64,000 nt of DNA from positions 434,001 through 498,000 of the forward strand of contig NZ_FNIX01000004.1 of the NCBI RefSeq assembly GCF_900104175.1. Reading direction: 5' to 3'. The notes under the pieces are model-generated. The model was not told where the DNA came from and made no database searches. It saw only the letters and a program-made list of their open reading frames with translations. Below, piece by piece: positions 49,828 to 57,662 of this stretch. Origin of the DNA: Lentzea jiangxiensis (lineage in GTDB: Bacteria; Actinomycetota; Actinomycetes; Mycobacteriales; Pseudonocardiaceae). Positions within the stretch are counted from its first letter, which is position 1. Each line of letters opens with the position of its first letter. A program made the translations under genes and the position numbers.

Positions 49828-49862
49828 GAAGGGCGCCGAACGTTCACCGTTCGGCGCCCTTC
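49828..49862. terminator. Terminator after tRNA-Ser(GGA)
   Basis: Perfect 15-bp stem GAAGGGCGCCGAACG / CGTTCGGCGCCCTTC with loop TTCAC, 7 bp past the tRNA and 15 bp before the GPP34 start. Confidence 0.85.
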
Positions 49863-49877
49863 TGGCGTTACCGTTGC

Positions 49878-50522
49878 ATGATGCTGCCCGAAGAGCTGAT
49901 GCTGCTGTTCATCAACCGGCAGAACGGAAAGCTGCACGTCGACTCGACGTCGGCGGAGAACGCGCTCGCGGGAGCCGTGCTCATCGAACTGGTGAACTCG
50001 GGGCGTGTCGCGTTCGAGCCCAACGGCAAGAAGCTCCAGGTCGTCGACCCGACGCCGCTGAGGGATCCGCTGCTGCAGCAGTCGCTGGCGAGGATCGACA
50101 AGCCGATGAAGCCGCAGAAGGCGGTCGAGCGCCTGCGGAAGAAGGTGCGGGACAACGTCATCGCGCAACTGGAGAGCCGTGGTGCCGTCCGGGTCGAACC
50201 GCGGAAGGTGCTCGGTATCTTCCCCGGCAAGAGCTACGTGATCACCGACGAGCCGGGGGCCGACGCGGTGCGCGAGGCCGTCGGCGAGGTCGCGCTCGGG
50301 TACCGGGGTGCGGATGCGCGCACGGGGTCGTTGATCACGTTGCTGTACGCGGTGAAGGCCGTGCACAAGGTGGTCAGGGGCGAGAAGCGCGATCTGACCA
50401 GGCGGGCCAAGGAGATCGCGGCCGGCCACTGGGCGGGCGACGCCGTGCGCAGGGCGGTCGAGGCGATCCAGGCCGGGGTGGTGGCCGCGACGGCGGCTGC
50501 CGCCGCCGCGTCGTCTGGCTGA
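49878..50522 (+). CDS. GPP34 (GOLPH3-like) family protein
   Basis: 214 residues; ATG 49878 or 49881. N-terminal LPEELMLLFINRQNGKL and ENALAGAVLIELVNSGRVAF match the GPP34 fold, whose eukaryotic member binds phosphatidylinositol 4-phosphate on Golgi. These proteins are common in Actinobacteria with no settled role. The C-terminus ends in an alanine-rich helix. No partner gene is adjacent. Confidence 0.88.
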   Translation: MMLPEELMLLFINRQNGKLHVDSTSAENALAGAVLIELVNSGRVAFEPNGKKLQVVDPTPLRDPLLQQSLARIDKPMKPQKAVERLRKKVRDNVIAQLESRGAVRVEPRKVLGIFPGKSYVITDEPGADAVREAVGEVALGYRGADARTGSLITLLYAVKAVHKVVRGEKRDLTRRAKEIAAGHWAGDAVRRAVEAIQAGVVAATAAAAAASSG

Positions 50523-50547
50523 CGCGGCGACGGCAGCGGCCGAACCG

Positions 50548-52977
50548 TCAGTTCTCCAGGCAGTCGAGGATGTCCTCGAGGGCGAACACGACCCGGTCGA
50601 CGTTCGCGTCACCCGTGGACGGGCGGGCGCGGACGATCTGCGGGTCGTGGTCGCTCGCCTGGTCGGCGAACTCGGCGTTGATGTGGACAACGTCGTAGCT
50701 CAAGCGCGTGATGTTCTTGCTCACCACGAGGTGGTCGAGCGTCTGCGAGTTGCCCTCGAAGACGTAGCTGTACCGCTCGTTGGTGGGCAGCGTGTCGATC
50801 AGCGCCTTGAGGTTGCCGTCGCCGGTGAGCGTCTTGAGCGCCGGCGAGAACTGGTAGTCGTTCAGGTCGCCCGCGAGGACGACGTTGGCACCCTTGTCGA
50901 CCGCGCGGACCTGTTCCGTGAACGCCTTCAGCGCCGCGGCCTGCTTGGCGCGCTGCACCTCGGACGAGCGGTTCGGCGGCTGGTTGCGGCCGTGGATCGC
51001 CTCGTCGCCACCCTTGGAGTTGAAGTGGTTCGCGACGACGAAGACCGTGCGGCCGCGGAACTTGAACTCGCCGGCGAGCGGCTTGCGGCTGTTCGCCCAC
51101 GCGTCGTTCAGCGGGTCGATCCGGCCCGGTGACACGGAAAGCGCCGCGCGGCCGTTCTTCTTCACGACCTGGACCGGCGTCTTGGAGTCGCCGCCCGGAC
51201 GGTCCACGAAGGACACCCGCTGCGGGTTGAAGAAGAAGCCGACGCGGATGTTGCCGCCGGGCTCGCCGCCGTCCTTGAGGTTCTCCGGGTCGATCTGGCG
51301 CCACTGGTAGCGCGGGCCGCCCTTGGCGACGATCGCGTCCGAGAACTTCCGCAGCGTCTGGTCCGCCGCCACGACACCGTCGTTGGTGGCGCCGTTGTTG
51401 TCCTGGATCTCCTCCAGCACGACGACGTCCGGGCCGCGCAGGTTGGTCGTGACGCCGTCCGCGAGGCGGTCGAACTTCTCCTGCGGGTCGGACGGGTCGA
51501 GGTTCTCGACGTTGTAGGTCGCGACCGAGAGCTCGGCCTGCTTCTGCTGCGCGGTGATCTCGCGCTGCAGGTTGGAGGACGTGTGCGTGCCGAGCGTGAG
51601 CGCCGCCAGCGTGTAGCCGCCGAAGTTCGTGTACTCGAGCGCACCGACGGTCGCGCCGGCGAACACGTCACCGACGTTGGCGGCGGGCAGCGTGCCGACG
51701 GCCTTGATCTTCAGGCGGCCGCTGTTGGGCTGGTCGTAGCCGGTGTAGGTGGTGCCACCGCGCTGGTTGCGGTTCTGGTCGGGGTTGACCGTGACCCAGA
51801 CCTCGCCGAAGGAGTTGCTCGGGCCGACCACGCGGGCGTCGTCGACCTGGACCAGCGTGCCCTCGAGCGACTCGAAGTGGTCGAGGCCGTACTTGGCGGG
51901 CTCCAGCGGGAGCTGCTCGATGCTGCCGCCCGGAGCGGGCAGGTAGCCGGCCGGGACGTTCTTCACGACGACCGGCGCCGGGACGGGGTTGCCCTTCGAC
52001 ACGGTGGTCGTGGTGGGCGAGGTGATCTCGGTGAGGGTCTGGTTGGAGCCCGTCTCGCCGCCCGGCCGGTACTCGGCGACCGTGCCGCTGACGAGCACGC
52101 TGTCGCCGACGGCCACGGTCGGCGCGGTGCCGGCCGTGTAGACGAAGACGCCCTCGCTGGTGCGCGGGTCGTCGTCCTGACCGGTGACGTCCTGGATCCA
52201 GAAGCCGCGGTCACCCGTGGCGCGCGTGCCGGTGACGACGCCGGGGACGTTGGTGACCTTCTGGCCGACCAGCGGCGAGACGCGCGTGACGCCCTGGACG
52301 TCGTGGATGCGCTTGTCGCCGGGGGTGGGGTCCGGGTCGGGATCCGGGTTGCCGCCGCCCGGGGTCTCGCCCTTGGAGTTGGTCGGGGTGGGCGCGCCGA
52401 CGGTGAAGTCGGCGGCGTTGTCGTCGGTGTCACCCGCGGTGCGCGACGCCGAGGTCGTGTTGCTCAGGGCGCCCGTCGCGGCGCCCTCGCGGACGGCGGC
52501 CGAGCCGTAGCCGACGAGGTCCTTGACCCGCGTGTCGGCGGCGCAGTCGGCGGCCGTCTTGCAGGTGAGCGGCGCGGTGCCGCTGACCAGCGCGATGGTG
52601 CCGTTGGTGCCGCTCATGGCGATCGTGCCGGTGGCGTCCGGGGCCGGCAGCTCGACCGTGCCGCCCGTGCCCTTGGCCTGCGCGACGAGGAACGTCTTGC
52701 CGGGCGCGATCGAGCCGGTCAGCGGCGTGACGCCCCACTGCGTGGTCGTGCCGGGACTCGCCGAGATGTACTGGACGCTGAAGCCGTCGAGGGCGAACGG
52801 GGTGGCGCCCTTGTTGGCCAGCTCGACGAAGTCCTGCGTCAGCGTGGCGCCGGAGTTGCCGCCGCCTCCGTAGACCTCGGAGATCAACGCGTCGGTGCTG
52901 GGTGCGGCGACGGCGGGGGCGGCGGCGAGCACGAGTGCCGCCACCGCTGTGCCGACGACCGGCAGGGTGGGTCTCAA
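50548..52977 (-). CDS. Secreted ExeM/NucH-type nuclease with lamin-tail and EEP domains
   Basis: 809 residues from TTG 52977, supported by GGAGGA 6 nt upstream. Signal peptide to about Ala25 (AVAA-PS). A lamin-tail domain (about 27-190; ISEVYGGGGNSGATLTQDFVEL) is followed by a Pro/Asp linker, an OB-type domain (about 230-450) and an endonuclease/exonuclease/phosphatase domain with ATYNVENLDP, VVVLEEIQDNNG, VVANHFNSKGGD, LAGDLNDYQ and SDHDP. It degrades extracellular DNA. A LexA-type box and a palindrome lie upstream. Confidence 0.93.
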   Translation of the reverse strand: MRPTLPVVGTAVAALVLAAAPAVAAPSTDALISEVYGGGGNSGATLTQDFVELANKGATPFALDGFSVQYISASPGTTTQWGVTPLTGSIAPGKTFLVAQAKGTGGTVELPAPDATGTIAMSGTNGTIALVSGTAPLTCKTAADCAADTRVKDLVGYGSAAVREGAATGALSNTTSASRTAGDTDDNAADFTVGAPTPTNSKGETPGGGNPDPDPDPTPGDKRIHDVQGVTRVSPLVGQKVTNVPGVVTGTRATGDRGFWIQDVTGQDDDPRTSEGVFVYTAGTAPTVAVGDSVLVSGTVAEYRPGGETGSNQTLTEITSPTTTTVSKGNPVPAPVVVKNVPAGYLPAPGGSIEQLPLEPAKYGLDHFESLEGTLVQVDDARVVGPSNSFGEVWVTVNPDQNRNQRGGTTYTGYDQPNSGRLKIKAVGTLPAANVGDVFAGATVGALEYTNFGGYTLAALTLGTHTSSNLQREITAQQKQAELSVATYNVENLDPSDPQEKFDRLADGVTTNLRGPDVVVLEEIQDNNGATNDGVVAADQTLRKFSDAIVAKGGPRYQWRQIDPENLKDGGEPGGNIRVGFFFNPQRVSFVDRPGGDSKTPVQVVKKNGRAALSVSPGRIDPLNDAWANSRKPLAGEFKFRGRTVFVVANHFNSKGGDEAIHGRNQPPNRSSEVQRAKQAAALKAFTEQVRAVDKGANVVLAGDLNDYQFSPALKTLTGDGNLKALIDTLPTNERYSYVFEGNSQTLDHLVVSKNITRLSYDVVHINAEFADQASDHDPQIVRARPSTGDANVDRVVFALEDILDCLEN

Positions 52978-53052
52978 AACTTCCTCCAGGGGATGCGGCG
53001 GACCGACGCATCTTTCCCCGATCGTGTGAGCTTTGGTAGCCGTTGTTACTAA

Positions 53053-53062
53053 CGGTTAACCG
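53053..53062. promoter_or_regulatory. Palindrome upstream of the nuclease gene
   Basis: CGGTTAACCG, a perfect 10-bp palindrome, preceded by CCGTT-GTTACT-AACGG that overlaps it. It is 76 bp before the nuclease start, in the likely promoter zone. Possible operator; binder unknown. Confidence 0.45.
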
Positions 53063-53082
53063 GTTGGCCCCTCAATCATCAC

Positions 53083-53098
53083 TCGAACAAGTGTTCGA
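53083..53098. promoter_or_regulatory. LexA-type SOS box upstream of the nuclease
   Basis: TCGAACAAGTGTTCGA, a second perfect TCGAAC-N4-GTTCGA site. It is 106 bp upstream of the secreted nuclease. To the right, TATGCT (53107-53112) could be a -10 whose -35 (53084-53089) lies within the box, so a rightward transcript toward hicBA is also possible. Confidence 0.7.
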
Positions 53099-53159
53099 TC
53101 ATGGTGTATGCTCGCTCTCGGAACGCCGGCCTGTGGGCCCCTCCCAGGCACCGGCCGGC

Positions 53160-53410
53160 GTCCCTACAACTCCCGGAGTGGGGATTCCGGGCCACGAGCG
53201 CCGCTGCGCCGAGATCGTCAACGGACTTCGCTGCACCTGACCGCCGCTGAACTGGGCTTTCAGGTGCCGCCGACCCCGGACTGGACGCTCGACCAGCCGT
53301 TCCGCCACCTCGGCCACGCCCACCGCTGGGCCGGCTCGGTGCTGCGCGACAGACTTCCGGAGATCGACTTCTCCCGCAACGGCGCGCGGCTGCTGTCGTC
53401 GATGTGGGTG
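53160..53410 (+). pseudogene. Remnant of a maleylpyruvate-isomerase-like gene
   Basis: One frame holds GHERRCAEIVNGLRC; a different frame continues with LTAAELGFQVPPTPDWTLDQ then PFRHLGHAHRWAGSVLRDR, the P-x-W-x-x-x-x-x-x-HLG-x-x-HRW pattern of MDMPI N-terminal domains. A frameshift near 53230 separates them, and nothing of the rest of the gene remains after about 53410. A decayed copy, unrelated to the intact enzyme at 47.5-48.1 kb beyond family level. Confidence 0.6.
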
Positions 53411-53507
53411 AACCGGTCGCGGCTCTCATCTCCCCCAAGGCGCGTTGAGCGGCCAGACGGGGTTGCGGCGGGCAGACGCAGACGGCATCGGATGGGACAC
53501 TGGAGTC

Positions 53508-53729
53508 ATGGGCGAGCAGCGGACGCTGACAGCAGCGGTGCACGAAGAAGAGGATTGGTACATCGCTCAATGCCTCGAAGTCGACGTAGCCAGTCAAGGG
53601 CAGACGATCCACGAGGCTCTGGACAACCTCCGCGAAGCGGTCGAGCTGTACCTCTCCGAGGTGCCCGAGCCAGCTGTGACCTCAACCCCATTGGTGACCT
53701 CGTTCCAGGTGCCAGGAACGGCCGCGTGA
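53508..53729 (+). CDS. hicB: HicB-like antitoxin
   Basis: 73 residues from ATG 53508; a -10-like GACACT ends 6 nt before it, suggesting a leaderless start. The fold is the partial RNase H-like HicB domain: LTAAVHEEEDWYIAQCLEVD, VASQGQTIHEALDNLREAVE. It neutralises the toxin encoded next and usually autorepresses the operon, though no DNA-binding C-terminus is obvious here. Start of hicA overlaps its stop (GTGA). Confidence 0.88.
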   Translation: MGEQRTLTAAVHEEEDWYIAQCLEVDVASQGQTIHEALDNLREAVELYLSEVPEPAVTSTPLVTSFQVPGTAA

Positions 53730-53947
53730 GTCCTGCGCTGTCGGACGTTGCCGTCCGCAAGGTCACTCGCGTCCTTGAGTCGCTCGGATTCGAGCACACC
53801 CGCACCAAAGGCAGCCACGCCGTGTACCGCCACGAAGACGGCCGCACGGTGATCGTTCCGATGCACGGCACCGTGAAGCGCGGCACGCTCGCCTCGATCA
53901 TCCGACAGGCAGGCCTGACGCCCGCCGAGTTCCTCGCGCTGCTGTAG
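53726..53947 (+). CDS. hicA: HicA-like mRNA interferase toxin
   Basis: 73 residues from GTG 53726. dsRBD-like fold with the active histidine His31 in TKGSHAVYRHEDGR and VPMHGTVKRGTLASIIRQAG afterwards, the family signature. It would cleave mRNA when free. Antitoxin-first order is a known variant of hicAB. It sits between a decayed gene and an integrase remnant next to tRNA-Ser, so it is probably cargo of a lost mobile element. Confidence 0.9.
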   Translation: MSPALSDVAVRKVTRVLESLGFEHTRTKGSHAVYRHEDGRTVIVPMHGTVKRGTLASIIRQAGLTPAEFLALL

Positions 53948-53973
53948 GCCTCCCTGTCCCCAGACATCGGCAA

Positions 53974-54061
53974 CTGCGGTAACCGCGCAGGTCAGACGGT
54001 TACCGCAAGTGGTGTGGTTACCGATCGCCGCGGTGGTCCACTCGATCCACGTACGGACCAC
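53974..54061. repeat. Cluster of inverted repeats between hicA and integrase remnant
   Basis: TGCGGTAACCG (53974-53984) and CGGTTACCGCA (53996-54006) form a perfect 11-bp inverted repeat; another GGTTACC follows at 54015-54021. A second pair, GGTGGTCC (54031-54038) and GGACCACC (54054-54061), comes next. The interval 53948-54360 has no other protein-like frame apart from the integrase remnant. These could be recombinase or regulator sites of the former element. Confidence 0.55.
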
Positions 54062-54105
54062 CCGAGCGGCAACGGTGCTGCTGTTGCTCGGTGGCCGAGC
54101 GAACG

Positions 54106-54234
54106 GTGATGTGGATCACGTGCTGGTCGAACACGGCGATGGCTGTCCAGTACCAGCACATCACGGCCTCGACTCGGCGAGACGTCGCTCAGCGCGTCGG
54201 CGGGCTGGCCCTAGGAGTCTGCCGAAACGGCTGA
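54106..54234 (+). pseudogene. C-terminal remnant of a tyrosine-type integrase
   Basis: The frame ending at TGA 54232-54234 reads SNTAMAVQYQHITASTRRDV then AQRVGGLALG, the tail of actinobacterial phage/ICE integrases (normally HSNTAMAARYQHVTD...). The catalytic tyrosine is in YQHI; the upstream catalytic domain is absent. It lies just past the 3' end of tRNA-Ser(CGA), where such an integrase would stand after insertion into the tRNA. Confidence 0.75.
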
Positions 54235-54318
54235 CGGGGAGCAACGACGAGGACGGCGCGGTGGGGGCCGATTCCGGCCTAACGGCCACAACTGAGACGA
54301 AGACCGGGACGAAACGTC

Positions 54319-54356
54319 AGAGCCCCGGTTGCCATGATCGGCAACCGGGGCTCTGA
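54319..54356. terminator. Terminator after tRNA-Ser(CGA)
   Basis: Perfect 16-bp stem CAGAGCCCCGGTTGCC / GGCAACCGGGGCTCTG with a 6-nt loop, immediately downstream of the tRNA on its (minus) strand. Confidence 0.88.
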
Positions 54357-54360
54357 GCAG

Positions 54361-54445
54361 CGGTGGCGGTGGGATTTGAACCCACGGAGGCTTTCACCTC
54401 ACACGCTTTCGAGGCGTGCTCCTTCGGCCGCTCGGACACGCCACC
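54361..54445 (-). tRNA. tRNA-Ser(CGA)
   Basis: 85 nt on the minus strand. Acceptor GGTGGCG pairs with CGCCACC, discriminator G. The anticodon stem CACGC/GCGTG encloses CTCGAAA, anticodon CGA. A long variable arm marks the serine class. Its 3' end faces the integrase remnant. Confidence 0.95.
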
Positions 54446-54477
54446 GGTAAGAACAATACACAGCCCGATCCACCGGC

Positions 54478-54927
54478 TTAACGCTGGGTCCGGAAGAAGC
54501 GTTCCAGCAGGTCAGCGCACTCCTGCTCCAGCACGCCGCCCTGGACCTCGGGGCGGTGGTTGAGCCGGCGGTCGCGCACGACGTCCCAGAGCGAGCCCAC
54601 GGCGCCCGTTTTGGGCTCCCAGGCGCCGAAGACGAGACGGGAGACACGGGCCAGGACCAGCGCGCCGGCGCACATCGTGCACGGTTCCAGGGTGACCGCG
54701 AGGGTGCAGCCGTCGAGGCGCCAGCCGTCGCCGTGGCGGGTGGCCGCCTCGCGCAGGGCCAAGACCTCGGCGTGGGCGGTCGGGTCGCCCAGCGCTTCGC
54801 GGGCGTTGCAGGCCTCGGCGAGCACCGTGCCGTCCGGCGCGTAGACGACGGCGCCGATCGGGACGTCCGCGCCCGACGCCGAGGCCGCGCGCAGGGCCGC
54901 GCGGACCATGTCCTCCGAGGTGGTCAC
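54478..54927 (-). CDS. tadA: tRNA adenosine deaminase TadA
   Basis: 149 residues from GTG 54927 (GTGA overlap with the upstream gene). Zinc site His52 and catalytic Glu54 (TAHAEVLAL) with Cys83 and Cys86 (EPCTMCAGAL). It converts A34 to inosine in tRNA-Arg. VSRLVFGAWEPKTGAVGSL is the usual dimer-face motif. Neighbouring tRNA-Ser and partner gene match the M. tuberculosis order. Confidence 0.95.
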   Translation of the reverse strand: MTTSEDMVRAALRAASASGADVPIGAVVYAPDGTVLAEACNAREALGDPTAHAEVLALREAATRHGDGWRLDGCTLAVTLEPCTMCAGALVLARVSRLVFGAWEPKTGAVGSLWDVVRDRRLNHRPEVQGGVLEQECADLLERFFRTQR

Positions 54928-55412
54928 GCTTCGATCGTGTCGAGCAGCTTCGTGAACTCGTCGATGAAGCCGATGCGCTGGGCGATCATCTGGAGCTGCT
55001 CGTCCGGGTAGAGGTCGACCTGGTCGACGATGATCTGGAGCTCGTGCGAGGGCATGCCGAGGTCGGAGAGGACGCCGAGGTCGCCTTCCGGCCAGAGCTC
55101 GTTGTCCTCCTCGTCCGGGGGGTCGACGCGCAGCAGGTCGAGCACGTCGGCCGCGATGTCGTAGTCGAGGGCGGCGGCCGCGTCCGAGAGCAGCAGCGCC
55201 ACGCCGCCCGGCACGGGCCTGAGGATGATGAAGAACTCGTCGTCGACGGCGAGGAGCCCGAACACGGCTCCCGTCGACCTCAGCTGGCGCAGCTCCGTGA
55301 TCGCCGCGTCCAGCTCCGACAGCGCGGAGCTGTCCATCCTGCTGCACCGCCAGCGGCCGTCCTCCCGGACCGCCGCGACCGCGAAGCCGTTGACCGGCTC
55401 CTGCTGTGTCAT
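54924..55412 (-). CDS. tRNA adenosine deaminase-associated protein
   Basis: 162 residues, ATG 55412. An acidic protein (DPPDEEDNELWPEGDLG) of unknown activity that is regularly encoded directly before tadA in Actinobacteria and overlaps it by 4 bp here. Named for that linkage. No catalytic motif is seen; it is likely soluble and could be a TadA partner. Confidence 0.88.
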   Translation of the reverse strand: MTQQEPVNGFAVAAVREDGRWRCSRMDSSALSELDAAITELRQLRSTGAVFGLLAVDDEFFIILRPVPGGVALLLSDAAAALDYDIAADVLDLLRVDPPDEEDNELWPEGDLGVLSDLGMPSHELQIIVDQVDLYPDEQLQMIAQRIGFIDEFTKLLDTIEA

Positions 55413-55472
55413 GAGCACACCGTAGGGCCCAGACGACCTTCCCGGTAGCCGAGGTGGTGGCACCATCGGTGG

Positions 55473-56678
55473 ATGAGCACAACTACGCCGGACCCCCGTC
55501 TCGCCGGACTGCTCGAAGGGGCGCGCGTGCTTCAGCCCCGCACGGTGGCGCTGCGCCGTCAGATCCACAAGCACCCCGAGCAGGGCCTCCAGAACCCGAA
55601 GACGCAGGCGGCGATCCTGCACGCGTTGGACGGACTGCCGCTCAAGATCACGAAGGGCGAGTCGACGACCTCCGTCGTGGCGGTGCTCGAGGGTGACCAG
55701 CCGGGGCCGACCGTGCTGCTGCGCGGCGACATGGACGGGCTGCCGCTGCAGGAGGACACCGGGCTGCCGTACGCGTCCGAAGTAGACGGCAACATGCACG
55801 CCTGCGGCCACGACACGCACGTCGCGATGCTGGCTTCGTCCGCACGGCTGCTGGCGGACCGGCGCGACGCGCTGAAGGGGCGCGTGCTCTTCATGTTCCA
55901 GCCGGGCGAGGAGGGCCACCACGGCGCCCGGCACATGATCGAGGAAGGCCTGCTCGACGACGGCGTGGAGAAGGCGTTCGCCCTGCACATCACGTCCACG
56001 CTCAAGTCGGGCGTGGTGACGTGCCGGCCCGGTCCGATGATGGCGTCCGCGGACACGTTCCACGTGCACGTGAAGGGCCGCGGCGGCCACGGCGCGATGC
56101 CGCACAACGCGCTCGACCCGGTGCCCGCGGCGGCGGCGATGGTCGGTGCGATCCAGACGATGCTCGGCCGGCGGATCAGCGTGCACGAGCCCGCGGTGGT
56201 GACGGTCGCGCAGATCAACGCCGGCACGACCACGAACATCATCCCCGAGGTCGCGACCCTGGACGGGACGATCAGGACGTTGTCCGAGGCGACGCGCGCG
56301 CTCGTGCACAAGGAGCTCAAGCAGGCCGTGAAGCACACGGCCGCCGCCTACGGGTGCCATGCCGAGGTCAGCATCGTCCCCGGCTACCCGGTGACGGTGA
56401 ACGACGACGCCGTCGGCAAGCACGTGGTCGACCTCGCGGCCCAGGCGATGGGCGCCTCGTGGAGCGAGCCGATGGAGTACCCGCTGATGGGCGCGGAGGA
56501 CTTCTCGTACGTGCTGCAGAGGGTGCCGGGGGCGATGGCGTTCCTCGGGGCGTGCCCGCGCGGGATCGACCTGGAGGAGGCCGCCCCGAACCACTCGAAC
56601 CGGGTGCTGTTCGACGAGGCCGCGATGGAGCACGGGGTGGCGATGTACGCGGCGTTCGCGTTGGACGCCCTCCGGTAG
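55473..56678 (+). CDS. M20-family amidohydrolase
   Basis: 401 residues, ATG 55473. Metal-site motifs: LLRGDMDGLPLQEDTG, HACGHDTHVAML and PGEEGHHGAR with the catalytic glutamate; a dimerisation domain (about 185-300) is inserted, ending near MGAEDFSYVLQRVPG. It belongs to the hippurate/IAA-amino-acid hydrolase branch acting on N-acyl amino acids. Divergent from the tadA partner by 60 bp. Confidence 0.92.
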   Translation: MSTTTPDPRLAGLLEGARVLQPRTVALRRQIHKHPEQGLQNPKTQAAILHALDGLPLKITKGESTTSVVAVLEGDQPGPTVLLRGDMDGLPLQEDTGLPYASEVDGNMHACGHDTHVAMLASSARLLADRRDALKGRVLFMFQPGEEGHHGARHMIEEGLLDDGVEKAFALHITSTLKSGVVTCRPGPMMASADTFHVHVKGRGGHGAMPHNALDPVPAAAAMVGAIQTMLGRRISVHEPAVVTVAQINAGTTTNIIPEVATLDGTIRTLSEATRALVHKELKQAVKHTAAAYGCHAEVSIVPGYPVTVNDDAVGKHVVDLAAQAMGASWSEPMEYPLMGAEDFSYVLQRVPGAMAFLGACPRGIDLEEAAPNHSNRVLFDEAAMEHGVAMYAAFALDALR

Positions 56679-56705
56679 TTCGCCGCACACGTGCGGCACG
56701 GAATG

Positions 56706-57653
56706 ATGAGCGCCGTGCGAGACGTGTGCGTGATCGGACTGGGACTGATCGGCGGCTCCGTGCTGCGGGCCGCCAAAGCTGCCGGGCGCACCGTGTGGGG
56801 TGCGACGGCGAGCGGGGAGGACGCGGACAAGGCGCGCGCCGAGGGCTTCGACATCACGACCGTGGACGAGGCCCTCGGCCGCAGCCGGGAAGCTCTCGTC
56901 GTCCTCGCCGTGCCGCTGCCCGCGCTGCCGGACCTGCTGCGCAAGGTCCCCGCGGGCACACGGCTCACGGACGTCACGAGCGTGAAAGGACCCGTCCACG
57001 ACGCCGTGCACCGGTACGCGCCGCACGCGCGGTTCGTCGGCGGGCACCCCATGGCCGGCACGAGCAGGAGCGGCTGGGACGCGGGCAGCGCCACGCTGTT
57101 CGAGAACGCCGCCTGGGTCGTCACGCCCGAGGAGGCCGACGACCACCTCGACGACGTCATGCGGCTCGCGCTCGACCTGAAAGCGCACGTCGTGCCCACG
57201 ACGCCGGAGGAGCACGACGAGGCGGTGGCGCGGATCAGCCACCTGCCGCACATCATGGCGGCGGTCCTCGCGGCGGTCGGGGCGGGCGGCGGACCTCTCG
57301 CGATGGCCCTCGCGGCGGGCAGCTTCGCGGACGGCACGCGCGTCGCCGGGAGCAGGCCGGAACTGGTCCGCGCGATGTGCGAGGGCAACCGGGACGCGCT
57401 GCTGATGGCCGTCGACGACGCCCTCGGCAGGCTCGGCGCGGCACGCGGCTCGCTCGCGTCGACCGGTGGCCTCGCGAAGACGATCGAGGCGGGTCACGAG
57501 GGCAGGAAGGCGCTGGTCGACCAGCCGCGGCGGACCGGCGTGACGATCGACCTGACCAAGCCGGGAGCACTGGCGGCGTTGCGCAACCTCGGGTCGCGTG
57601 GCGGGCGTGTGGTTGGGCTGAACGGCAGCACCGCTGTCGCGGAAACGTCGTAG
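56706..57653 (+). CDS. tyrA: Prephenate dehydrogenase
   Basis: 315 residues (ATG 56706; ATG 56703 and GTG 56715 are alternatives). Rossmann loop VIGLGLIGGSVLRA; DVTSVKGPVHDAV and GGHPMAGTSRSGWDA are TyrA signatures; HLPHIMAAVLA lines the active site. Oxidative decarboxylation of prephenate for tyrosine synthesis. Only 9 bp precede the next gene, so the FN3 proteins may be co-transcribed. Confidence 0.94.
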   Translation: MSAVRDVCVIGLGLIGGSVLRAAKAAGRTVWGATASGEDADKARAEGFDITTVDEALGRSREALVVLAVPLPALPDLLRKVPAGTRLTDVTSVKGPVHDAVHRYAPHARFVGGHPMAGTSRSGWDAGSATLFENAAWVVTPEEADDHLDDVMRLALDLKAHVVPTTPEEHDEAVARISHLPHIMAAVLAAVGAGGGPLAMALAAGSFADGTRVAGSRPELVRAMCEGNRDALLMAVDDALGRLGAARGSLASTGGLAKTIEAGHEGRKALVDQPRRTGVTIDLTKPGALAALRNLGSRGGRVVGLNGSTAVAETS

Positions 57654-57662
57654 GGTCGCCGG

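Noticed and set aside
53101-53250. 49-codon gene right after the second SOS box (ATG 53101)
   Set aside because: The peptide shows no family pattern, and other frames of the same stretch show decayed MDMPI sequence, so debris is more likely.
54009-54356. 115-codon frame downstream of hicA
   Set aside because: It passes through inverted repeats and the tRNA terminator stem; the integrase homology lies in a different frame.
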